Made by a program: the position numbers and the translations under genes | The notes under the pieces: model-generated | What the model was told of the DNA's origin: nothing | The model's input: only the letters and a program-made list of their open reading frames with translations | Database searches by the model: none | Assembly (NCBI GenBank): GCA_027031325.1 | Contig: JALVRI010000485.1 | Span: 1-10,584 of the forward strand | Direction: 5' to 3' | From: Desulfobacteraceae bacterium | Lineage (GTDB): Bacteria > Desulfobacterota > Desulfobacteria > Desulfobacterales > Desulfosarcinaceae | DNA: 10,584 bases | Shown here: positions 1-6,263 of the stretch, piece by piece | How the letters are laid out: each line of letters starts with the position of its first letter | Position numbering within the stretch: position 1 is the first letter of the stretch

Positions 1-116
1 GCTGCCCCCGATCCGACGGGGATAAGAATAAACAGGAGCCGTATACGAGGCCCGTACGTGCGGTTCTGTGAGAGGGATGAGATCGGATTCATGATCCGGT
101 CTCACCCTACTCGATT
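1..116 (+). mobile_element. Group II intron, 3' end only (5' part lies outside the window)
   Basis: This is the last part of a group II intron, a self-splicing retroelement that normally carries a reverse transcriptase/maturase in domain IV. Only the end is in view: a small hairpin (6-10 with 17-21) that is probably the tail of domain IV, then domains V and VI. No reverse-transcriptase codons can be recognised in the first 35 bases. The 3' splice site is predicted at about 115-116, because group II introns end 6-8 bases after the bulged branch-point A (A109 here) and usually in A-pyrimidine. The + strand is the intron strand, so any intron-encoded protein would lie to the left. Whether the intron is complete cannot be judged from this window. 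Identification rests on the domain V pattern, which is highly conserved. Confidence 0.85.
36..112 (+). ncRNA. Group II intron domains V and VI
   Basis: Domain V covers 36-66 (31 bases). Helix GAGCCGTA (36-43) pairs with TGCGGTTC (59-66), the two-base CG bulge is at 57-58, and the upper helix TACG (44-47) pairs with CGTA (53-56) around a 5-base loop. The AGC catalytic triad is at 37-39. Domain VI covers 70-112. GAG (70-72) pairs with CTC (110-112), AGGG (73-76) with CCCT (105-108), TGAGA (78-82) with TCTCA (100-104), and CGGAT (84-88) with ATCCG (94-98). A109 is left bulged between two helices, which is where the branch-point adenosine belongs. All catalytic features visible here look intact, so the 3' end need not be a dead remnant. 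Confidence 0.88.
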
Positions 117-172
117 CAATGACCCGTCCCACCTGTCGGTATCGGAATCCTGAGCGTTGTTTTACGCAAGGT

Positions 173-301
173 ACATGCCGGGAAATAAGCATACGGAGGC
201 TTTGCAACACGCCTACATGCTTGCAGGTTGCTTCTCAGGTGAACCTCTAGATGGCTTTCGGTAGCAAACATCTACAGAGATCAACTGATTTTTCGGCATG
301 T
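173..301 (+). ncRNA. Candidate structured RNA, unidentified
   Basis: A stretch of about 130 bases just downstream of the intron contains nested, exact complementary segments. A closing helix pairs ACATGCCG (173-180) with CGGCATGT (294-301). Inside it are three hairpins: AAGCAT/ATGCTT (187-192 with 217-222), which has an inner AGGC/GCCT (197-200 with 211-214); AGGTT/AACCT (225-229 with 242-246); and TAGATG/CATCTA (248-253 with 269-274), which continues as GCT/AGC (254-256 with 263-265) after an AAA bulge. A minor hairpin, GCGT/ACGC (154-157 with 164-167), lies just before it. No reading frame here looks coding. It could be an independent small RNA, part of a second degenerate group II intron (domain I is similarly branched), or the old insertion target of the intron. 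The strand is assumed from the intron; no promoter was found. The family is not recognised. Confidence 0.4.
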
Positions 302-678
302 CTTTGACCTTATCCACCCAGATGTGAATCAGTGCCAGATGTGAGTTGAATTGAGGGCTTTTTGATGGTCGTTCTCGAAAGACCCGGCTCCTGCGTGATG
401 AACTGCATTGCTGTAAAATCCGGTCTGCTGCTTTCCTGATGTATTAGTACCGTTGCACATCGCCAGGCTCCTTGGCGGTAGCCACATGATTTGGGTTTTA
501 TTGATGAGACAATTTTTTGTTGACCCGCACCAGGTTTGTATTGGAAATTAGGGCCTTGAATGCGCGCAACCGGCTTTGCAGAGCGCCTGGCGATATGCAT
601 TCGGCGCCTGAGCGGCTCGCATGTCGCCGCCGCCCGGCCGCCGTGGGCGCAGGCTGGTGGAAAAGCCGTCGGCCCATG

Positions 679-813
679 GCCGGCATGCCGGCTTTCAGGA
701 ATCGATTTGATAATTTTTGGTTTTGCCACCATGGCCGGCTTTCATGTATAATGCAAGATCAAGGAAAAAGTCGATCTGGTGCCGGGCGTACAGGGCAGCC
801 GGCCAATGCCGGC
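679..813. repeat. Cluster of GCCGGC palindromes and short direct repeats
   Basis: GCCGGC occurs five times in 135 bases (679, 687, 734, 798, 808). The first two copies form a perfect 14-base palindrome (679-692), and the last two flank CAAT as an inverted pair (798-813). CCATGGCCGGC is repeated at 674-684 and 729-739, and GCCGGCTTTCA at 687-697 and 734-744. One repeat sits between the -35 and -10 boxes of the promoter at 723-752, so the copies could be protein-binding sites. Chance in GC-rich DNA is the alternative. Confidence 0.35.
723..752 (+). promoter_or_regulatory. Putative sigma70-type promoter
   Basis: A -35 box TTGCCA (723-728) and a perfect -10 box TATAAT (747-752) are separated by 18 bases. 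The match to consensus is strong, but no well-supported gene follows. The nearest candidate is the short frame starting at 779. Confidence 0.4.
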
Positions 814-988
814 AAAAGACGCATTCAACACCGACGAAGACATGGTCCAGGCAAGCAAAGACCAGCCCAAAGGACAGGAGCGGGTTGGTCTTTATGTTCC
901 GGCCCGATTTGACTTTCGCGGTGGAGTTGATGATACAGCGGCATGGTTTCCCGGCATGCGGATCGACTTCACGCAATTACTTTTATAA
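779..988 (+). CDS. Doubtful small protein of 69 residues
   Basis: A GTG-started frame ends with TAA at 986-988. Unlike its overlapping rivals it has a natural-looking mix of residues (Asp, Glu, Lys, Gln, Gly, Phe) and codons similar to real genes nearby. AAGGA (761-765) lies 13 bases before the GTG, too far for a strong ribosome-binding site. The open frame continues upstream to 752 with the residues KIKEKVDL, so it might be a fragment of a longer, decayed gene such as a transposase. A good promoter lies just upstream. No domain is recognised, and a minus-strand frame across the same bases cannot be excluded. Confidence 0.2.
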   Translation: MPGVQGSRPMPAKDAFNTDEDMVQASKDQPKGQERVGLYVPARFDFRGGVDDTAAWFPGMRIDFTQLLL

Positions 989-1229
989 GGTATTTTAAGT
1001 GCATAAGCCGGGATAATGGTAATGTAAATTATTCTATTGATGAAGGAGAAATAAATACTTAGACCCATAACAAAGAATATTTTGTGTCGAAGTAATCCTG
1101 GATTTTCCCCGTTGTCGTTTTTATTCCTGCTGTGCTTTCTTCCTCTGTACCTGCCACAGAAACGAATCAAAAATACATTTATGGGTTTAAAGGGCGGTAA
1201 ATTTCGGGTGTGGGGGGACAAAAAAATCA

Positions 1230-2069
1230 ATGTACACAGTTGAAAGCGGATTGCAAAGAAAGTTTATCATGCAGATACTGATCTGCTCATTGCTGGCGCT
1301 CGTATTGATGCCCAACTCTGCCGATGCAGGCGACATAAAGGCTTTTCATTGGGTTGACGATGAGGATTATCCGCCACTGATGTATCGTGGAGCAGACGGA
1401 AAGCCTGCGGGTATCTTTTACGAGATAGTAACAGAGGCGTTTAGACGCCTGGATATTCCCCTCAAAGTAGAAGTCTACCCCTGGGTCCGCGCGCAAAAAA
1501 TCGTAGCTCATGGCAAAGCCGACGGCATGGTTACCGTTCTTACTGACGCGAGAAGAAAGTTTTTCATTGGATCCGATCCCATTCTCCTTGTATGTGAACA
1601 CATATTTGTCAACAGAAATAATCCACGTATCAATGAAATAATGGCTATTCGATCATTAAAAGAAATTCGGCCATTTAAGCTGGTTGAAACAATCGGTTCC
1701 GGATGGACGAAGGAAATTTTGAAAGGATTCGACATAAGATGGGTCCCGGATATGGATAGCGCTTTCAATATGCTCATCAATGGGCGTGTGGATGTTTTTA
1801 TTGCAAATAGTTTCACCGGGGCAGCCTTTATTAGAAAGAAGATAAAGGAGGGAAACTCATTTTCAGAAGGTTATAAAAGCATAATAGCCAATCCATACCC
1901 TCTGAAAACGATCGCTTTCCGTCTTCTTGTCAGAAAAGGTTCACCTTTTGTCAAGATTATCGAAGATTTCAACAAGACCCTTCATCAGATGAAGATGGAC
2001 GGAACCATCCAACATATTATCGAAGGGGCGCAATTGTCACAACATGGTGATGCTGGTGATCCAAGATGA
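1230..2069 (+). CDS. Periplasmic solute-binding protein, family 3 (amino-acid-type)
   Basis: This is a secreted two-lobed binding protein of the SBP_bac_3 (PBP2) type, likely binding a small polar ligand in the periplasm. Residues 1-33 form a signal peptide: a basic RK (10-11), a hydrophobic core (about 13-27), and an A-D-A site before G34. The mature part shows the family opening GADGKPAGIFYEI (54-66), then YPWVRAQ (83-89), then TDAR (105-108), where R108 aligns with the arginine that holds the ligand carboxylate in amino-acid binders. Where those proteins usually have an aspartate for the ligand amino group, this one appears to have Asn193 (VDVFIANS), so the ligand may not be an ordinary amino acid. 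The ATG at 1230 has GGGGGA 11 bases upstream. A later ATG at 1269 would lose the basic residues of the signal peptide and is less likely. There are no transporter permease or ATPase genes nearby. The stop overlaps the start of the kinase gene, so it is probably a sensor subunit. Confidence 0.85.
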   Translation: MYTVESGLQRKFIMQILICSLLALVLMPNSADAGDIKAFHWVDDEDYPPLMYRGADGKPAGIFYEIVTEAFRRLDIPLKVEVYPWVRAQKIVAHGKADGMVTVLTDARRKFFIGSDPILLVCEHIFVNRNNPRINEIMAIRSLKEIRPFKLVETIGSGWTKEILKGFDIRWVPDMDSAFNMLINGRVDVFIANSFTGAAFIRKKIKEGNSFSEGYKSIIANPYPLKTIAFRLLVRKGSPFVKIIEDFNKTLHQMKMDGTIQHIIEGAQLSQHGDAGDPR

Positions 2070-3952
2070 AAAAAGCAGTAAAACCAGAGTGGCTGAAGAG
2101 TAAAATCGGGAGGCGTTTTGCACTCTATGTGGCATTGATTGGGGTAATAATGGCCCTGGCGCTCTCCTTCATCATATCGTATCAGCTGTACCAGGACAGG
2201 GCGGCTTTTCTTAAAAGGGAACTGGACAACATTGTAGCAAGCAGTAAGCCTTTCATAGAAGAGAGTTTGTGGATACTGGATACTCGCTTACTGAATCTCG
2301 CCATGCAGGGTTTCTTGGCCTATAGCGATGTTGAATTCGTCCAAATCACCGATGAAAAAGGAAAGACCATAGTCAGTAAAGGAAAGCTGGACATTGATAA
2401 TAATATCCTGAAAACTACTTCCCTGTATCACAAGGAATCAGATAGGAACATCTTGCTTGGAAAGCTTACGGTTGCGACTTCGAAAACGTCAGCTTTCAGG
2501 GAAGCTGAATCTTCGATCATGATCACCCTTTTTCAGAGCCTGCTACTGATGTCTATTATCTCTTTTTGCATCATTTACATTTTCTGGAATCTTGTCTCCA
2601 GGCACTTGATTACGATACAGCGCTATACCAGGCGCATCACATTTGAAAAGCAGCAGGAGCCTTTGACATTGGATCGTCCCATAAACAAGCATACCCAAAA
2701 TGATGAGCTTGCAAGTACGGTGGATGCCATCAATTTCATGTACCGCAAGGCCATCGAAGCCTACCGGAGACTTGAACACGAGACATCGGAAAAGATCAAG
2801 CTGGAACAGCAAATCCGACAGGTCCAGAAGATGGAATCCATCGGCCGGCTTGCCGGTGGTGTCGCCCATGATTTCAACAATGTTTTAAGCGTGATTATAG
2901 GTTATTCCGATCTGCTGCTTGCTGAGATCTCCCCCAATGACCCAACGTGCGAAAAAATCAAGCGTATACACGAGGCCGGGAGCAAAGCCGCCAGCCTGAC
3001 GCGGCAATTGCTGGCCTTCAGCCGCAACCAGGTTCTGGAAAAGAAGGTCATCTCCATAAATACAATCATACGCGATTTTTTAAGAATTTTGGGTAAAATA
3101 GTAGGCGAAGACATAGTCATTACGACTTATCTTTCCCAGGAAAGCTGCACTGTCGAGGCCGACCCTGGTCAAATCGAGCAGGTTATTTTGAACCTGATAG
3201 TCAACGCCAAAGATGCCATGCCGGGCGGGGGAGAAATAATAATTGAAACCGCGGAAATTCAGCTTGACAAGCACTATGTGGACAAACATACGGAGGTCAA
3301 ACCGGGGCGATACGTTTTAATGGCTATCAGCGATACCGGAGAAGGCATGGATAAAGAAGTTCTGTCAAGAATATTCGACCCATTTTTCACGACCAAGGAG
3401 CGGGGCAAAGGAACCGGTCTCGGCCTGGCGACCGTGTATGGTATCGTTAAGCAGCACGATGGTTATATTTACGCATACAGTGAACAAAACGGGGGGACAA
3501 CATTTAAAATATACTTACCTGCCAGTAAGAAAATTGCGGAAGAAGAAGAAAGTAAACATACTGCCAAGGCGTTATCACAGGGAAACGAAACAATACTGAT
3601 TGTCGATGACAATACATCCATTTGTCAACTTATTGTTGAAACACTGAAGCCGCTTGGATACAAATGCTTACAGGCCGCTTCCGGTAAAGATGCAATTGAT
3701 CTGCTTCGTGAATATGACGGTGAAGTCCACCTCTTACTAACGGATGTTGTTATGCCTGCTATGAGCGGCAAAGAACTTGCAGAAACGATCAGAAAAGAAA
3801 GGCCGGAGATCAAGGTGATTTTCATGTCCGGCTACACAGAGAACATCATTGCCCATCATGGTGTGCTTGAAGAGGGAATCAATTACATTTCCAAACCAAT
3901 CACGCCTGTTGCATTGACTCAAAAAATAAGGAGCGTACTGCAGGACAAATAG
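2066..3952 (+). CDS. Membrane hybrid sensor histidine kinase with C-terminal receiver domain
   Basis: This is an inner-membrane kinase that autophosphorylates and passes phosphate to its own receiver domain. Transmembrane helices are at about 18-42 and 150-176, enclosing a periplasmic sensor of about 107 residues of unrecognised type. A HAMP-like segment follows (about 177-230, with DELASTVDAINFM), then a coiled-coil lead-in. The dimerisation domain has the phospho-accepting His268 in GGVAHDFNN. The ATPase domain has N380 (N box), DTGEGM (423-428), FDPFF (437-441) and GKGTGLGL (447-454). The receiver (about 508-627) has D514/D515, phospho-acceptor D560 in LLTDVVMP, S588 and K610. All key residues are present. 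There is no DNA-binding or other output domain, so phosphate presumably moves on to a partner encoded elsewhere. The ATGA overlap with the preceding binding-protein gene implies translational coupling and a shared role in which the loaded binding protein may touch the periplasmic domain. Confidence 0.93.
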   Translation: MKKAVKPEWLKSKIGRRFALYVALIGVIMALALSFIISYQLYQDRAAFLKRELDNIVASSKPFIEESLWILDTRLLNLAMQGFLAYSDVEFVQITDEKGKTIVSKGKLDIDNNILKTTSLYHKESDRNILLGKLTVATSKTSAFREAESSIMITLFQSLLLMSIISFCIIYIFWNLVSRHLITIQRYTRRITFEKQQEPLTLDRPINKHTQNDELASTVDAINFMYRKAIEAYRRLEHETSEKIKLEQQIRQVQKMESIGRLAGGVAHDFNNVLSVIIGYSDLLLAEISPNDPTCEKIKRIHEAGSKAASLTRQLLAFSRNQVLEKKVISINTIIRDFLRILGKIVGEDIVITTYLSQESCTVEADPGQIEQVILNLIVNAKDAMPGGGEIIIETAEIQLDKHYVDKHTEVKPGRYVLMAISDTGEGMDKEVLSRIFDPFFTTKERGKGTGLGLATVYGIVKQHDGYIYAYSEQNGGTTFKIYLPASKKIAEEEESKHTAKALSQGNETILIVDDNTSICQLIVETLKPLGYKCLQAASGKDAIDLLREYDGEVHLLLTDVVMPAMSGKELAETIRKERPEIKVIFMSGYTENIIAHHGVLEEGINYISKPITPVALTQKIRSVLQDK

Positions 3953-4028
3953 GCATGATAAAACCGCTGACCTCTATCCGGCTTCCGGTCGTCAAGGGAT
4001 GAATATCTACCATGGACCGGAAAACAGG

Positions 4029-4202
4029 TTAAACCCGCATTTTGCAGCCGAACCCCTGCGCCCTGCCGGCTCGGCATAGACGGTATCCAGCGTATCTCCC
4101 CATGGTATGGGCCACAGTGACCAGGCCGGCATTGGTGGTGACGTTCTTTCCGCTAAAGTTTTTATAATCATCGTCGAAAATATGGTTAGTGTATTCTTTT
4201 TT
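4029..4202 (-). pseudogene. Possible fragment of a transposase N-terminus
   Basis: The minus-strand frame here encodes a stretch with the residues EYTNHIF and GKNVTTNAGLVTVAHTM, followed by a stop at 4029. From memory, the pattern lysine-x-valine-threonine, then NAGL and a short hydrophobic helix, resembles the beginning of DDE transposases of the IS1380/IS4 type. Only about 58 codons are open and no catalytic residues are present, so at best it is a remnant. The flagellar promoter for the chemoreceptor lies inside it on the other strand. It could equally be a chance frame. Confidence 0.22.
4154..4180 (+). promoter_or_regulatory. Sigma28 (FliA) promoter for the chemoreceptor gene
   Basis: TAAAGTTT (4154-4161) matches the sigma28 -35 consensus at 8 of 8 positions. 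After exactly 11 bases, GTCGAAAA (4173-4180) matches the -10 consensus GCCGATAA at 6 of 8. The position about 140 bases before a chemoreceptor start fits, since chemotaxis genes are standard members of the late flagellar class. Transcription would start near 4187, giving an untranslated leader of about 135 bases. Confidence 0.7.
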
Positions 4203-4210
4203 CTGTAGTT

Positions 4211-4314
4211 TACCTTCAGGCTGGCTCGCAAGGAAAGGAGCCGTGCTGGGGGTAGCACACAATCCCCCGGCCCGGGTTCCGGTGACCTTGGCCGGCGCAA
4301 GCCTGTAAAAGGTA
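4211..4314 (+). promoter_or_regulatory. Structured 5' leader of the chemoreceptor mRNA (riboswitch-like candidate)
   Basis: A closing helix pairs TACCTT (4211-4216) with AAGGTA (4309-4314) and CAGGCT (4217-4222) with AGCCTG (4300-4305), leaving a three-base bulge (4306-4308). Inside are hairpin GGCTC/GAGCC (4223-4227 with 4238-4242), hairpin GTGCT/AGCAC (4243-4247 with 4254-4258), and CCGGCC/GGCCGG (4267-4272 with 4290-4295). The loop GGGGG (4248-4252) of the second hairpin can pair with CCCCC (4264-4268) as an H-type pseudoknot, which partly competes with the third helix. The 3' strand of the closing helix contains the AAGG that forms the distal part of the ribosome-binding site before the ATG at 4322, so folding could block translation. 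It does not match the cyclic-di-GMP, cobalamin or molybdenum-cofactor riboswitch patterns as I know them. A miniature inverted-repeat element is an alternative. Confidence 0.45.
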
Positions 4315-4321
4315 GGGTAAT

Positions 4322-6007
4322 ATGGCTTTACAAAACATTGAAATCGGAAAAAAAATTATTGGCTCTTTCTTAATAGCCGCCTTGCTTTTAGCTATTGTTG
4401 GCTATGTCGGCTATAACGGTATTTCTAAAACGACTGAAGCCGCCTTCGATATGAAATATTACGAATCGGTAAAAGCCGAAATGCTGAAACGGGAAATCGC
4501 CCATTTATACTGGATGCAGAAGGTGCTTGAAGAAATAGATGATTTGTCGGTAACGCGTTTGAGCGTCGGACGCGACGACCACACCTGCAGCACCGGTAGA
4601 ATGCTGTACGGCAAAGAACGTAAAGAACTGGAGGCAAAACTGCCTGAATTAAAAGCGCTGTTCAAAAAAATTGAAGGGCCGCACAAAAAATTTCACCAGT
4701 CCGCCGAGGTGATAGATAAATTGTTGGGCCCCAGCCTGGAATCCCGACGGGAAGCGCTGGCATATTTTAATAAAGAGACCAGGGGGCAAATGGCGCAACT
4801 GGTGAAAATATTCAAAGAAATCGGAAACAGAGTTCAAAGGATGACCGGCGCGAAAACGTTGGAGGCCCAGAAAATAAAATCCGGGGCAGATATGGAAATC
4901 ATCATCTTTGTTTTGATTGGTTTTATTTTAGCTTTCGGCATTGGAATTTTTCTCAGCAAACATATTACCGTGCCCTTGCAAAAAGGCGTTGAGCTGGCAC
5001 AGGCTATTGAAAGCGGCGATTTGACCCATGAGCTGAATATGAACAGGCGGGACGAAATAGGTAGGCTTGCTGACGCCCTGGATAAAATGAGCCTGAAGCT
5101 TCGCGAAATGGTCATGGAAATGACCGACAATGTATCAACGCTTGCCGGATCCGCCACCGAATTTTCGGAAATATCGGATCAACTGCTTTCCTACAGTGAT
5201 GATATGAGCGAAAAGACGAATACCGTTGCCTCCGCCACCGAAGAAATAAATGAAAATATGTCCACGATTTCCGTTACGGCTGAACAATCTTCCACAAATA
5301 TAAATGTTGTCGCTTCTTCAACGGAAGAGATGACGGCGACTGTTTCCGAGATTTCACAGAACACCAGTAACGCGCAAAAAATAACGGAAGATGCTGTAAA
5401 CGCGGTTAAAATAGCTTTGAAGAAAGTAAACGGATTAGGAGCGTCGGCGCAGGATATCGGTAAAGTTGTAGATGCTATCCTTGATATAGCCGACCAAACC
5501 AAGTTATTGGCTTTGAACGCCACAATTGAGGCCGCTCGTGCAGGCGAAGCCGGAAAAGGTTTTGCGGTTGTGGCTAACGAAGTAAAAGAATTAGCTGCGC
5601 AAACCAACTCGGCTACTGAAGAAATCCGACGCAAAATCAGCACAATTCAATCATCGAGCGATGAAACAATTTCAGAAATATCCAATATTGACAATATAAT
5701 CGACAATGTAAATCAAATTGTAACAAGCATTGCATCAGCCGTTGAAGAACAGTCTGTTACAACAGAAGATATCGCCTCTAATATATCGCAGGCGGCAGGC
5801 GGCATTAACGATATGGCACAAAATGTCACCCAGGTGGCAACCGCCACTGATATGATCGTCGCCGATGTTACTGAAGTTAAGCAAAGCAGTAATGAGATAA
5901 AATCGGTCAGCGAACAGGTAAGCACGGGTGTAAAAGAATTATCAAGAATGAGTGAGGATTTAAAAAATCTTATTTCCGGATTTAAGGTTAACGCTAAATC
6001 AACTTAA
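4322..6007 (+). CDS. Methyl-accepting chemotaxis protein with CZB-like sensor region
   Basis: This chemoreceptor is predicted to sit in the inner membrane and signal to CheA/CheW. The first transmembrane helix is at about 11-31 and the second at about 191-213. The segment between them (about 32-190) carries the pattern of a CZB zinc-binding domain: His61 with Trp64, DHTCSTGRMLYG with Cys89, and GPHKKFH with His121 and His125, the expected three-His one-Cys site. A HAMP domain follows (about 213-265, ending in the RRDEIGRLADALDKM type of pattern), then the long signalling hairpin (about 270-555) with the tip ADQTKLLALNATIEAARAGE. The usual Asn of QTNLLALNA is Lys394 here. The C-terminus (NAKST) has no CheR-binding pentapeptide. 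CZB domains are commonly cytoplasmic, so a periplasmic location is unusual. Expression is likely under flagellar control through the sigma28 promoter, with possible further control by the structured leader. The start codon has AAGGTAGGG just upstream. Confidence 0.93.
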   Translation: MALQNIEIGKKIIGSFLIAALLLAIVGYVGYNGISKTTEAAFDMKYYESVKAEMLKREIAHLYWMQKVLEEIDDLSVTRLSVGRDDHTCSTGRMLYGKERKELEAKLPELKALFKKIEGPHKKFHQSAEVIDKLLGPSLESRREALAYFNKETRGQMAQLVKIFKEIGNRVQRMTGAKTLEAQKIKSGADMEIIIFVLIGFILAFGIGIFLSKHITVPLQKGVELAQAIESGDLTHELNMNRRDEIGRLADALDKMSLKLREMVMEMTDNVSTLAGSATEFSEISDQLLSYSDDMSEKTNTVASATEEINENMSTISVTAEQSSTNINVVASSTEEMTATVSEISQNTSNAQKITEDAVNAVKIALKKVNGLGASAQDIGKVVDAILDIADQTKLLALNATIEAARAGEAGKGFAVVANEVKELAAQTNSATEEIRRKISTIQSSSDETISEISNIDNIIDNVNQIVTSIASAVEEQSVTTEDIASNISQAAGGINDMAQNVTQVATATDMIVADVTEVKQSSNEIKSVSEQVSTGVKELSRMSEDLKNLISGFKVNAKST

Positions 6008-6263
6008 GCGGAAGTCGTCCTGACTTGATGTTAACCCGGCTTTTTCATAGAGTCACAGCTTGACGGAAAAGATCGAATTCCTGCGCACAATAAGGGAAAG
6101 TAACCTGCTATGGCAGAAGAAGCCCGGCGTGTTGACGGGATATTTTACTTCCGGCCGCTTGAGCTCATAGATTACAGTCCCCAAAAAGCCTCCCGGTGGA
6201 AAAGATACAGCTGAGATGGCTGCTTGCCGGAAAGTTGTATGTGGAACTGGGAATTATATGGTT
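6008..6263. other. Convergent intergenic region
   Basis: This lies between the chemoreceptor (+) and the GH130 gene (-). A small hairpin AAGTC/GACTT (6012-6016 with 6022-6026) follows the chemoreceptor stop, with a TTTTT run at 6041-6045, too far away for a standard terminator. A frame from TTG at 6060 to a TAG at 6168-6170 (36 codons) has protein-like content, beginning LTEKIEFLRTIRESNLLWQK, but it has no ribosome-binding site and no recognisable family. It may be a gene fragment. Base composition shifts from AT-richer to GC-richer across this region. Confidence 0.4.

Larger units (their letters stand above)
302..1229. other. Long stretch without a convincing gene
   Basis: Open frames exist on both strands here (for example 310-732 on the minus strand and 517-912 on the plus strand), but they overlap one another and show no recognisable domain. 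Their composition is rich in Arg, Pro and Ala, as expected for chance frames in GC-rich DNA. What can be supported is a GC-rich patch with repeated GCCGGC motifs (about 560-960), a sigma70-like promoter and one doubtful short frame, all listed separately. From about 980 to 1229 the sequence becomes AT-rich and is probably the upstream region of the binding-protein gene, but no clear promoter was found there. The region may hold decayed mobile DNA. Confidence 0.5.
3953..4321. other. Intergenic region between kinase and chemoreceptor genes
   Basis: This gap of 369 bases separates two + strand genes. Its right half holds the sigma28 promoter and the structured leader listed separately, and a possible transposase fragment lies on the minus strand. 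In 3953-4028 only a weak CCGG/CCGG hairpin is seen after the kinase stop, with no T tract, so no convincing terminator was found. The chemoreceptor therefore has its own promoter, but read-through from the kinase cannot be excluded. Confidence 0.5.

Noticed and set aside
310..732. Minus-strand open frame of 140 codons in the gene-poor left part
   Set aside because: No domain, no ribosome-binding site, and an Arg/Pro/Ala-rich start typical of chance frames in GC-rich DNA. Overlapping frames on both strands are equally open.
4211..4314. Known cyclic-di-GMP (GEMM) riboswitch before the chemoreceptor
   Set aside because: The expected two adjacent hairpins with the conserved tetraloop/receptor and GCAAAG-type core were not found in the right order. 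Only isolated similar words such as CGCAAG occur.
5191..5643. Minus-strand open frame of 150 codons inside the chemoreceptor gene
   Set aside because: It is antisense to the highly conserved signalling domain. Its Ser/Ala/Phe-rich product is what the reverse of a chemoreceptor helix looks like.
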